DNA of 6,046 nt from CAISTG01 sp964455185. Lineage in GTDB: Bacteria > Patescibacteriota > Patescibacteriia > 2-01-FULL-39-33. Positions 1 to 5,602 of this stretch are shown piece by piece. Position 1 is the first letter of the stretch, and every line of letters begins with the position of its first letter. The notes below the pieces were generated by a model. That model saw only the letters and a program-made list of their open reading frames with translations, was not told the origin of the DNA and did not search any database. The position numbers and the translations under genes were made by a program. The stretch is from contig CAYVUR010000030.1 of assembly GCA_964455185.1 (NCBI GenBank), positions 1 through 6,046 on the forward strand, read 5' to 3'.

Positions 1-153
1 AAATAACATAAATAAAATAAAAGATTGATTAATTTAATTTTTTATTTAATTTTAGTATAATTATTTATAACGATTTCTGATTAATTTTAAGTAATTATAA
101 TTGAATATAAAATACTCAAAGAAAATTCTATTGACAAAAAACCTTATTTTTTC

Positions 154-182
154 TTGATTTTACTTATTTTTTTAACTATAAT
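154..182 (+). promoter_or_regulatory. Sigma70-type promoter for the HU gene
   Basis: A -35 like TTGATT (154-159) is followed after exactly 17 nt by a perfect -10 TATAAT (177-182), so transcription should begin near 189 and leave an untranslated leader of about 50 nt before the HU start at 241. A perfect TTGACA at 131-136 has no -10 at a workable distance. The surrounding DNA is nearly all A/T, so chance matches are common, but the spacing and position just upstream of a highly expressed gene type support this one. Confidence 0.6.
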
Positions 183-240
183 TAACTATGTGGATAAGTA
201 AATCCTAATAATTATTAATTTTTTAAAGATTACGGCTAAA

Positions 241-513
241 ATGACTAAAGCCCAGATCATTAGCTCTTTAGCTGATGCTACTGGCATTTCTAAGAAAGAA
301 GTTACATCTTTAATGGAAAAGATGACTTCTATGGCTTATGATGAAGTAAAAAAGAATGGAGAATTTGTTATTCCAGGAATTGGTAAATTAGTTAAAGTAC
401 AACGTAAAGCTCGTGAAGGTAGAAATCCAGCTACTGGAGAAACCATTAAAATTCCTGCTAAAACAGTTGTTAAATTCCGTGTAGCCAAAGCCGCTAAAGA
501 AGCTGTATTATAA
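241..513 (+). CDS. hup: HU-family DNA-binding protein
   Basis: This is a 90-residue HU/IHF-family nucleoid protein, the usual length for the family, which binds as a dimer and bends DNA with little sequence preference. The N-terminal helices (about residues 3-37) form the dimer core. They are followed by the beta-arm region with GEFVIPGIGKL (40-50), the conserved arm tip EGRNPATGE (59-67, with the Arg-Asn-Pro that inserts into the minor groove) and the closing segment IPAKTVVKFRVAKAAKEAV. The gene is monocistronic, between its own promoter and its own terminator. No Shine-Dalgarno sequence is seen before the ATG. Codons such as GCT, GGT and CGT are frequent compared with neighbouring genes, as expected for an abundant protein. 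HU rather than IHF is favoured because it is a single gene with a generic HU sequence. Confidence 0.96.
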   Translation: MTKAQIISSLADATGISKKEVTSLMEKMTSMAYDEVKKNGEFVIPGIGKLVKVQRKAREGRNPATGETIKIPAKTVVKFRVAKAAKEAVL

Positions 514-530
514 TTTTGTAATAAATTTTT

Positions 531-560
531 AAAAACTCGGTTTTAAAAAGCCGAGTTTTT
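531..560 (+). terminator. Intrinsic terminator after HU
   Basis: AAAAACTCGG (531-540) pairs perfectly with CCGAGTTTTT (551-560) around the loop TTTTAAAAAG, giving a 10-bp stem that ends in a run of T. It begins 17 nt after the HU stop. The A tract on the 5' arm means it could also act on the opposite strand, although no minus-strand gene ends here. Confidence 0.85.
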
Positions 561-570
561 ATGTTATAAT
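542..570 (+). promoter_or_regulatory. Extended -10 promoter for the glycosyltransferase-like/methyltransferase pair
   Basis: A perfect TATAAT (565-570) is preceded by TGT (562-564), giving the extended -10 form TGnTATAAT. A weak -35, TTTAAA (542-547), lies 17 nt upstream inside the terminator loop. Start of transcription would be near 577, leaving a leader of only about 17 nt before the ATG at 594. The promoter thus overlaps the preceding terminator. Confidence 0.5.
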
Positions 571-593
571 ATTTTTGATAATAATTTTTTATT

Positions 594-1943
594 ATGGTTA
601 ATAAATTATCAAAGAATTATAATAAAGCTTGGGTTGTAACCGTGGATATGGGTTATGGACACCAGAGAGCCGCTTATCCTTTTTCTAAAATTGCTCAAGG
701 CGGAATAATTACAGCCAATAATTATCCGGGCATACCAGATTCAGATAAATTTATTTGGCAAAATAGTAGGATTTTTTATGAATTTGTGTCTCGTTTCAAA
801 ATGGTTCCGGTTATTGGCGAGAAAGTTTTTGATTTGTATGATAAGATTCAGGCTATACCTAAATTTTACCCTAAACGTGATTTATCTAATTCCAATCTTC
901 AATTACGCCAAATGTATAAATTATTTCGTGATAATGATTGGGGTAAGCATTTAATTAATAAATTGGCTAAAAAACCATTACCACTAGTGACAACATTTTT
1001 TGCAACTGCAATGATGGCTGAGTTTTTTAATTATCCTGAAGATATTTATTGTATACTTTGTGATGCCGATATTTCTCGAGCTTGGGTACCTCCAGAGCCA
1101 CATAAAAGTAAAATTATTTATTTAGCTTCCAATAAAAGAGTAGAAGAAAGACTCAAACTTTATGGTGTCAGACCAGAGAAAATAATTTTAACTGGCTTTC
1201 CTTTGCCTGAAGAAAATATAGGTCAAGGACTTAAAATTTTAAAACAAGATCTTGGGAAAAGGTTGATACAGCTTGATCCCAAAAAAGTTTATATTTCTCA
1301 GTACAAAAAAACTTTATATTCTTTGGTGGGTAGAAATAATCTTAGATTAACCGTTACTCGGCCGCTGACGATTACTTTTGCGGTTGGAGGAGCAGGAGCA
1401 CAAAGAGAATTGGGAATTGACATAGTAAAAAGTCTAAAAAAAGAGATAATCTTGAAAAAAGTTAAAATTAATTTAATTGCCGGAGTAAATGAAGATGTAG
1501 CTAAATATTTTAAACAAGAATTAAGAAAACTTAGACTATCTAAAGAAATTGGTAAAGGGATTAATATTTTATTTAAGTCATCTAAAAATGAATACTTTAA
1601 AGCTTTTAATAAAATTTTAAGAAAGTCTGATATTTTATGGACTAAACCGAGCGAACTTTGTTTTTATTGTGCCCTTGGTTTACCAATAATTATAGCGCCG
1701 CCAATTGGTTCTCAAGAAGTTTTTAATCAAAAATGGCTTCAATTAATTGGGGCAGGAATTGATCAGGAAGATCCTAAATATACTAATGAGTGGCTAACTG
1801 ATTGGCTTAATTCTGGCTGGTTAGCTGAGGCGGCTATGCAAGGATTTATTGAAGCTCCTAAATATGGTACCTATAATATTAAAAAAGTAATTTTCCATAA
1901 AGCAAAAGAAATTAAGAAAGTAAAAACGGTTTTACAATATTAA
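594..1943 (+). CDS. GT-B fold glycosyltransferase-like protein (MurG/MGDG-synthase-like)
   Basis: This 449-residue protein resembles the two-domain GT28 family (MurG, diacylglycerol glycosyltransferases). Near the N-terminus DMGYGHQRAA (18-27) matches the GxGHxxAA loop of processive lipid glycosyltransferases. CDADISRAWVPP (156-167) and the segment around SNKRVEERLKLYGV (179-192), ending in LTGFPLP, resemble the end of the N-terminal domain. The C-terminal domain begins with FAVGGAGAQRELG (262-274), like the MurG glycine-rich strand-loop. It continues to TKPSEL (350-355), ALGLPIIIAPP and GSQEVFNQKW (372-381), where this fold normally holds the nucleotide sugar. No signal peptide or membrane segment is evident. 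The gene is cotranscribed with the methyltransferase 3 nt downstream. Donor and acceptor are unknown. An insertion-like basic stretch (about 210-250) lies between the domains. The fold is fairly sure; the enzymatic activity is inferred. Confidence 0.72.
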   Translation: MVNKLSKNYNKAWVVTVDMGYGHQRAAYPFSKIAQGGIITANNYPGIPDSDKFIWQNSRIFYEFVSRFKMVPVIGEKVFDLYDKIQAIPKFYPKRDLSNSNLQLRQMYKLFRDNDWGKHLINKLAKKPLPLVTTFFATAMMAEFFNYPEDIYCILCDADISRAWVPPEPHKSKIIYLASNKRVEERLKLYGVRPEKIILTGFPLPEENIGQGLKILKQDLGKRLIQLDPKKVYISQYKKTLYSLVGRNNLRLTVTRPLTITFAVGGAGAQRELGIDIVKSLKKEIILKKVKINLIAGVNEDVAKYFKQELRKLRLSKEIGKGINILFKSSKNEYFKAFNKILRKSDILWTKPSELCFYCALGLPIIIAPPIGSQEVFNQKWLQLIGAGIDQEDPKYTNEWLTDWLNSGWLAEAAMQGFIEAPKYGTYNIKKVIFHKAKEIKKVKTVLQY

Positions 1944-1946
1944 TTT

Positions 1947-2402
1947 ATGAAGCGAGAAGTTTATGTAATTTGTGATAATATTCGTAGTTTATATAATGTA
2001 GGATCAATTTTTCGTACTAGTGATGCTTTAGGTGTAAAAAAAATTTATTTGTGTGGTATAACGGGAACCCCCGAACAAAAGGGGGTTCTTAAAGTATCAC
2101 TTGGCGCGGAAAAATCTGTTCTTTGGGAGCATTATAAAAATAGTTGGCGATTAGTTGATAAATTAAAAAAACAAGGTTTTAATATAGTTTCTTTAGAATT
2201 GACACAAAATAGTAAAAATGTTAAGTTTTTTAAGCCTAAATTTCCTTTAGCATTGATTGTTGGCAACGAAGTTGATGGCGTTTCTCAATCTTTACTTAAA
2301 AGATCTAACGCTATAGTGTATATTCCAATGAAAGGCATAAAAGAGAGTTTAAATGTTTCCGTTGCTTTTGGAATTGCGGCTTATGAAATTTTAAATAAGT
2401 AA
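1947..2402 (+). CDS. SpoU/TrmH-family RNA 2'-O-methyltransferase (TrmL-like, minimal)
   Basis: This 151-residue SPOUT enzyme should transfer a methyl group from S-adenosylmethionine to a ribose 2'-OH of tRNA or rRNA. All three SpoU motifs are visible: motif 1 NIRSLYNVGSIFRTSDALG (11-29, with the catalytic-type Arg), motif 2 LIVGNEVDGVS (103-113) and motif 3 IPMKGIKESLNVSVA (126-140). Motifs 2 and 3 form the knotted cofactor site. It has no N-terminal substrate-binding extension, and its length is close to that of TrmL, which modifies position 34 of certain tRNAs; other targets are possible. It starts 3 nt after the preceding stop, so the two genes are probably cotranscribed, and the tRNA gene lies just downstream. 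Codons 40-48 contain a strong GC-rich inverted repeat described separately. The family is certain; the exact substrate is not. Confidence 0.9.
   Translation: MKREVYVICDNIRSLYNVGSIFRTSDALGVKKIYLCGITGTPEQKGVLKVSLGAEKSVLWEHYKNSWRLVDKLKKQGFNIVSLELTQNSKNVKFFKPKFPLALIVGNEVDGVSQSLLKRSNAIVYIPMKGIKESLNVSVAFGIAAYEILNK
2065..2088 (+). repeat. Intragenic GC-rich hairpin within the methyltransferase gene
   Basis: GAACCCCC (2065-2072) and GGGGGTTC (2081-2088) form a perfect 8-bp inverted repeat with the loop GAACAAAA, extendable by G-U pairs outside. It encodes residues 40-48 (around GTPEQKGVL) and stands out in an otherwise AT-rich gene. It could form a stable mRNA stem-loop. It has no T tract, so it is not a normal terminator. 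Confidence 0.7.
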
Positions 2403-2410
2403 TTACTTTA

Positions 2411-2461
2411 TTGGTTGTGGCGCAGTTGGCTAGCAGGCCGGCTGTTTCAGGGACATGAGGT
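2411..2461 (+). pseudogene. Decayed 5' tRNA copy upstream of tRNA-Pro
   Basis: The 19 nt TGTGGCGCAGTTGGCTAGC (2416-2434) are identical to the junction and D arm of the intact tRNA-Pro beginning 75 nt later, and the preceding acceptor bases are partly alike (GGTTG versus GGCTG). Similarity continues more weakly into the anticodon arm (TTC-GGGAC and A-GAGGT with small indels). After about 2461 the sequence becomes AT-rich, with no T arm and no acceptor 3' strand. D-stem pairs 10-25 and 11-24 are broken. The 75-nt offset is about one tRNA length, consistent with a tandem duplication whose upstream copy has decayed. It is unlikely to produce a working tRNA. Confidence 0.65.
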
Positions 2462-2485
2462 TAAACATTTTTTTAAATATAACAT

Positions 2486-2562
2486 CGGGCTGTGGCGCAG
2501 TTGGCTAGCGCGCGTCGTTCGGGACGACGAGGTCGCAGGTTCAAGTCCTGTCAGCCCGACCA
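2486..2562 (+). tRNA. tRNA-Pro (anticodon CGG)
   Basis: The sequence folds into a full 77-nt cloverleaf. The acceptor CGGGCTG pairs with CAGCCCG. The D arm is GCGC/GCGC with loop AGTTGGCTA. The anticodon stem CGTCG/CGACG holds the loop TTCGGGA, so the anticodon is CGG (2520-2522), reading CCG codons. The variable loop is 5 nt, and the T arm GCAGG/CCTGT (one G-T pair) has loop TTCAAGT. The C1-G72 pair with discriminator A73 and the G37 after the anticodon are the usual proline identity features. The 3' CCA is encoded. No convincing promoter lies directly upstream, so it may be cotranscribed with the methyltransferase, whose stop is 83 nt before it. Confidence 0.96.
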
Positions 2563-2570
2563 ATCTAAAC

Positions 2571-2687
2571 ATTGCGAATTTTGCGGGCTTTGTCTGCCGT
2601 CAGGCAGCGAGCCGCTGTGGCGGGATTTCTGTCCGTCAAGGCAGAAATTTTTGTTCAAAAAATTTCGATTTCGTTCAGTAATTGCGA
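2571..2687 (+). repeat. GC-rich multi-hairpin element between ATTGCGA direct repeats
   Basis: Identical 7-mers ATTGCGA (2571-2577 and 2681-2687) bracket 103 bp holding several inverted repeats. CTGCC/GGCAG is at 2594-2607 with loop GTCA. CCGC/GCGG is at 2612-2623 with loop TGTG. ATTTCTGTC/GGCAGAAAT is at 2625-2648 (one G-T pair, loop CGTCAA). AAATTTTT/AAAAATTT is at 2645-2665. The first and third hairpins are variants of each other around CCGTCA. The block is much richer in G and C than its surroundings and has no credible ORF. It looks like a non-coding intergenic repeat or small structured insertion. No terminal inverted repeats are seen, so a transposon-derived origin is only a possibility. 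Confidence 0.5.
2625..2652 (+). terminator. Possible intrinsic terminator downstream of tRNA-Pro
   Basis: ATTTCTGTC (2625-2633) pairs with GGCAGAAAT (2640-2648), followed by four T (2649-2652). This would stop transcription about 60 nt after the tRNA. The same bases take part in a competing hairpin (2645-2665), and a stronger shared terminator lies further on at 2750-2776, so its role is uncertain. Confidence 0.4.
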
Positions 2688-2749
2688 CTATTTAGAAATT
2701 ATTAATTGCGGTATAGTTAGCATAACAACTAAAATAATTCTTAAAATAA

Positions 2750-2776
2750 AAAAACAGGCTTAATCAACCTGTTTTT
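2750..2776. terminator. Bidirectional terminator between convergent units
   Basis: AAAAACAGG (2750-2758) pairs with CCTGTTTTT (2768-2776) around a 9-nt loop. The A tract on one arm and T tract on the other let it act on both strands. On the minus strand it follows the stop of the helical Cys-Cys protein (2795) by under 20 nt; on the plus strand it closes the methyltransferase/tRNA run. The half-sites TAATCAA (2761-2767) and TTGATTA (2778-2784) can form an alternative stem. Confidence 0.85.
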
Positions 2777-2794
2777 ATTGATTAAAATTAAAAT

Positions 2795-3343
2795 TTATTC
2801 AATACAGCAATCAATCGCTTTTTTAACTAATTCGCCAAGTTTTCCCATAAAACCTTTCTTTTTCTCATCTTTTTTATTGATAGCGTTATCATCAATTTTT
2901 TTTATGTCGCCGACATTCAGTAATTTCATGTTTAGCCCCCAAAACAAAGAATAAAGATTATAAGCTTTATTAAAAAGATTATAGGCCTCATCTTTTTTAC
3001 CCATTCCTAATTGTTTTGTACCAACCTCCATCAAACGATAACTAGCGGCGAGTAAGTGTTTGGAAATACACCAAATTTCACCTTCATATTCTTTGATAAT
3101 TTTTTTGAGTAGTTCTTTTCTTATTTCTCTGACATCTTTTATCATGTCATAGTATTCGGTTTTTCCAAGTTTAGCTCCAGTAAAAAAGAAATGTTCCTCA
3201 ATACTTACTAAATTCATTATAGCAATACTTAAATCCTGATCTGATGATAAATCCATTTTTTCTTGTTTTTTCATCTCATCTACTTTTTGAATAAATTCAT
3301 TGAGATTTTTTATTGGACTTTGATTGTTCTTTGTGTTGTTCAT
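2795..3343 (-). CDS. Conserved hypothetical helical protein with C-terminal Cys-Cys
   Basis: I do not recognise a named family for this 182-residue protein, although its core resembles hypothetical proteins I associate with Patescibacteria. It has no signal peptide or membrane segment. Residues 1-35 are polar and Lys-rich. The core (about 36-143) appears all-helical, with DLSIAIMNLVSIEEHFFF (37-54), VREIRKELLKKIIKEYEGE, WCISKHLLAASYRLMEVGTK (91-110) and a TPR-like DEAYNLFNKAYNLYSLFWGL (118-137). A charged linker leads to a short amphipathic tail ending CCIE, with adjacent cysteines at 179-180; Cys92 is the only other cysteine. It is the last gene of the minus-strand run, starting 4 nt after the membrane protein's stop, so it is probably cotranscribed. 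The terminal Cys pair could be a redox or metal site or a membrane-attachment point; that is inference only. Confidence 0.85.
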   Translation of the reverse strand: MNNTKNNQSPIKNLNEFIQKVDEMKKQEKMDLSSDQDLSIAIMNLVSIEEHFFFTGAKLGKTEYYDMIKDVREIRKELLKKIIKEYEGEIWCISKHLLAASYRLMEVGTKQLGMGKKDEAYNLFNKAYNLYSLFWGLNMKLLNVGDIKKIDDNAINKKDEKKKGFMGKLGELVKKAIDCCIE

Positions 3344-3347
3344 AGAA

Positions 3348-3863
3348 TTATTTAGTTAGAAAATAATAAATTATGCTTAAAATTAAAAGAGGCGAAACAG
3401 GCATAACAACTTTTTGAAAGGGAAAATAAGCGTGGCCGTTATTCTTTTCTTTTAAATAATAATACCAGCTGGCGCCAAACCAAAAAGCAATACTACCGGC
3501 AATAATTCCAAATAGCAATTTATCTAAACCACAAAAACACAAAGTATTAGCTGGATTGCCAATAATACCATAATAGTATAATGGAATAATTATTAGAGTA
3601 TAATAGCCTAAAACATTGACAAAAATTCTACCCTTGAAGCGAACATTTTTCTTTTCTAACCAGTTTTCTGTCCAAGTAATCATAGAAACAATTAGTCCGC
3701 CGATCCATAAGCCAGTTATCATATCGTCAATTCCCAACCAACGAGAAAGTCCAACTCCGGTACCGACGGCAATAGTGCAAATTGGGCAGACAGCTAAAGT
3801 TTTTTTAGCGAAAAGAAAGCTAAAGAAAAAAATTGATAAAAAATAGATCAGTAATTTTTTCAT
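3348..3863 (-). CDS. Multi-pass membrane protein with CPIC motif after its signal segment
   Basis: The likely start is the ATG at 3863, giving 171 residues. It comes 1 nt after the stop of the upstream thioredoxin-like gene and begins MKKLLIYFLSIFFFS, a standard signal sequence. The open frame extends upstream to 3917, but that would overlap the neighbour's coding end and put extra residues before the signal. TLAV is followed by CPIC (26-29), placing a CxxC at the outer face just after a possible signal-peptidase site (after Ala24; Val at -1 makes a lipobox unlikely). Further membrane segments are near 48-64, 80-101, 113-137 and 152-169. A second pair, CFC (109-111), precedes the fourth. Arg and Lys clusters at 70-79 and 138-140 suggest inside loops. 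A membrane thiol-disulfide partner of the thioredoxin-like protein is plausible, like VKOR or DsbD in role only; no named family is recognised. Confidence 0.82.
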   Translation of the reverse strand: MKKLLIYFLSIFFFSFLFAKKTLAVCPICTIAVGTGVGLSRWLGIDDMITGLWIGGLIVSMITWTENWLEKKNVRFKGRIFVNVLGYYTLIIIPLYYYGIIGNPANTLCFCGLDKLLFGIIAGSIAFWFGASWYYYLKEKNNGHAYFPFQKVVMPVSPLLILSIIYYFLTK

Positions 3864-3864
3864 A

Positions 3865-4272
3865 TTATTGGTTATTAACTTTTTCTTTAAAAAAGTTGAT
3901 AATATCTTGATCGCCAATCAAGCATTTTTCGCCGTCCCACAAAAAGGGTACGCCAATTGAATCAGTCGGCAATCCGCAAATTTTTGCTTTAGCTTCAAGT
4001 TCTCTGGCATTGTTTTGGTTATAATAAACTTCTTTTTGAATAAAAGAAATTTTATCTTGGATTTTATTCTCTTTGATGTATTTTTCAACAATGGCGCAAT
4101 GCGGACAGCCGTCACCGTAAAAAAGAATAATTTGACTTACCGGTTGATTTTCAGCCATTATTGCTTCATTTATTGGAGTTTGATTTTTATTTTTCTCTTG
4201 CGAAATCGCAAAAAAGGAAAAAATCAAAACGGCGATAAATAAAATTGTAGAGATAATAATTTTTTTATTCAT
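3865..4272 (-). CDS. Membrane-anchored thioredoxin/glutaredoxin-like protein (CPHC)
   Basis: This 135-residue protein starts with an uncleaved-looking hydrophobic helix (about 5-23) after MNKK, so the remainder should lie outside the cytoplasmic membrane. A polar linker (24-45) leads to a short thioredoxin-fold domain: strand QIILFYGDG, active site CPHC (56-59, the same dipeptide as DsbA) with its helix, a second strand (75-83), and the cis-proline loop SIGVPFLWDG (105-114, Pro109). The segment YYNQNNARELEAKAKICG (83-100) adds Cys99, and Cys117 follows the cis-Pro strand, an unusual second potential disulfide. Pro-His between the active cysteines usually favours an oxidising or isomerising role. 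It heads the second minus-strand cluster, 103 bp after the permease and 1 nt before the CPIC membrane protein, suggesting the two act together. No Shine-Dalgarno is seen. Confidence 0.88.
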   Translation of the reverse strand: MNKKIIISTILFIAVLIFSFFAISQEKNKNQTPINEAIMAENQPVSQIILFYGDGCPHCAIVEKYIKENKIQDKISFIQKEVYYNQNNARELEAKAKICGLPTDSIGVPFLWDGEKCLIGDQDIINFFKEKVNNQ

Positions 4273-4375
4273 ATAAATTAAAATTCAATTTTTATTTTTT
4301 TTAATTTACTTTGTTTTCTAATTTTTTTCGATAACAGTAATAAAAATAATGAATATTACAACTTTTTTATATTTT

Positions 4376-5350
4376 TTATTTTACAAAGGCATTAAATAAA
4401 AATCCAATAATCATTATATTGATTGTTGTTATCCCAAAAAAATAAACAAGTAATTTTGTTTTCATTACTTTTTTTAGAATTAGTGCTTCTGGTAAAGAAA
4501 GACCAACAACAGCCATCATAAAAGCCATAGCCGTTCCTAAAGGAATACCTTTTTCTACCAGTGATTGCATAATTGGAATAACTCCAACAGCGTTAGCATA
4601 CATCGGAACGGCTATGATGGTAGCAATAGGAACGGCAAATAAGTTTTCGGCAGTTATGTATTTTTCAAAAAATCCGGTTGGCACAAATCCATGTATTGTT
4701 GCTCCAACGGCAATACCCAAAAGAACATATGGCGTTATTTGTTTTGTTAGATTAAAACCTTCTTTCCAAAATTTCTTAATTAATATACCCAATTTTTCTT
4801 TATTTTCTTTGATATCTATTTTTTGGCTTTTAATATTCCAAACATAATCGGCGACATATTTTTCAAGTTTTAATTTTCCTAAAATCAAACCGCCAAATAT
4901 CCCTAGGAGCATTGCAGAAATCACATAAAGAATAGTTATTTTCCAACCAAATAATCCAGCAAATAGAACAACTGCTACTTGGTTGACTAATGGTGAAGTA
5001 ATTAAAAACGATAAGGTTACACCCAGAGGGATACCTGCCTCAATAAAACCAATAAACAGAGGAATTGAGGAGCATGAACAAAAAGGTGTAATTGTGCCGA
5101 AAAAAGAAGCTAAAAAATAATCTAATCCATACCACTTTCTTGAAGCGAGGAAATCACGGAGCTTTTCTATTGGTAAATAATACCGAACAATAGCCATAAA
5201 ATAATTAATAATCAAAAGTAAAATCAAAATTTTTAATGAATCATAAACAAAAAAATTGACCGTGGTGCCAAGATGAAATTCTGGACTTAAATTAAATATT
5301 GAGTAGCTTAACCAATCAGCAAATAATTGCAGTGGGTAAAAAATATCCAT
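4376..5350 (-). CDS. UPF0718/ArsP-type permease (CSCS motif)
   Basis: This 324-residue protein has about eight predicted membrane segments (near 36-56, 80-103, 108-131, 138-160, 204-222, 235-258, 270-290, 302-321) and belongs to the permease family that includes ArsP, an exporter of trivalent organoarsenicals. The signature TPFCSCSSIPLFIGF (88-102) carries Cys91 and Cys93. The fold is an internal duplication: IEAGIPLGVTLSFLITSP (103-120) is echoed by VEKGIPLGTAMAFMMAVV (265-282). The charged loop at about 160-200 joins the halves. It starts 8 nt after the CPTC protein stop and is the third gene behind the ArsR-type regulator, a common arrangement for this family. The substrate could be a thiophilic ion, an organoarsenical or a thiol compound. 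Family is well supported; substrate is inferred. Confidence 0.9.
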   Translation of the reverse strand: MDIFYPLQLFADWLSYSIFNLSPEFHLGTTVNFFVYDSLKILILLLIINYFMAIVRYYLPIEKLRDFLASRKWYGLDYFLASFFGTITPFCSCSSIPLFIGFIEAGIPLGVTLSFLITSPLVNQVAVVLFAGLFGWKITILYVISAMLLGIFGGLILGKLKLEKYVADYVWNIKSQKIDIKENKEKLGILIKKFWKEGFNLTKQITPYVLLGIAVGATIHGFVPTGFFEKYITAENLFAVPIATIIAVPMYANAVGVIPIMQSLVEKGIPLGTAMAFMMAVVGLSLPEALILKKVMKTKLLVYFFGITTINIMIIGFLFNAFVK

Positions 5351-5358
5351 AATGAAAA

Positions 5359-5598
5359 TTAAATAAATTTTTTAATTGTTTCTTTTATTTTTTCAACATC
5401 CGGCAAAAATCCGCTTATAGCTGACTTGCCGTTTATAGCCAAAACAGGAACAGACATTACGCCCATTTCAATAATTTTTTGAATATCAGTGACATATTCC
5501 ACTTCTATTTTCAAACCTAATTCCTCAATTGCCTGCTTTGTCAGTTCAAATAATTTTTTGCAGGTCGGACAACCTGATCCCAAAACTTGAATTTGCAT
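5359..5598 (-). CDS. Small redox-active disulfide (thioredoxin-like) protein, CPTC
   Basis: This is a 79-residue cytoplasmic thioredoxin-fold protein of the small redox-active disulfide protein type. It begins with the strand MQIQVLGSG and the active site CPTC (10-13), followed by helix KKLFELTKQAIEELG, strand IEVEYVTD, and the cis-proline loop GVMSVPVLAINGK (46-58, Pro51). The start at 5598 is preferred over the in-frame ATG at 5613 because it has GGAG 9 nt upstream and because family members begin directly with the first strand; the upstream start would give 84 residues. The Shine-Dalgarno and upstream ATG lie inside the 3' end of the regulator gene, so translation is probably coupled. Proteins of this type are often found beside UPF0718 permeases and ArsR regulators. 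It may reduce or carry the permease substrate or keep the permease cysteines reduced. Confidence 0.92.
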   Translation of the reverse strand: MQIQVLGSGCPTCKKLFELTKQAIEELGLKIEVEYVTDIQKIIEMGVMSVPVLAINGKSAISGFLPDVEKIKETIKKFI

Positions 5599-5602
5599 AG
5601 TT

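Noticed and set aside
1..153. Several -10-like hexamers (for example TATAAT at 56-61) in the left-edge AT-rich stretch
   Set aside because: None has a -35 at 16-18 nt and no short ORF or RNA follows; they are expected by chance at this composition.
2571..2687. CRISPR array
   Set aside because: The repeated units are short hairpin variants without regular spacing or unique spacers, and no cas gene is present.
2415..2763. Three overlapping plus-strand reading frames of 63-88 codons across the tRNA region
   Set aside because: They run through the tRNA-Pro gene, its decayed copy and the hairpin array; peptides of the RSWLARVVRD...AGSSPVSP kind are typical translations of tRNA genes and not real proteins.
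3864..3917. N-terminal extension of the CPIC membrane protein to an ATG at 3917
   Set aside because: It would overlap the 3' end of the upstream gene by over 50 nt and place 18 residues before a standard signal sequence that has its own Met directly after the upstream stop.
4331..4361. Possible minus-strand promoter in the 103-bp gap before the CPHC gene (TTGTAA, 19 nt, TGTTAT)
   Set aside because: Both boxes are weak, the spacing is long and the gap is almost pure A/T; readthrough from the regulator operon is equally likely. A GTAATA/TATTAC stem in the same gap is too weak to call a terminator. Nothing else is seen in this gap.
3616..4847. Short plus-strand frames at 3616-3846, 4015-4242 and 4614-4847, and a minus-strand frame at 3918-4115
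   Set aside because: All lie within well-supported minus-strand genes in other frames and show no recognisable domain or start signal.
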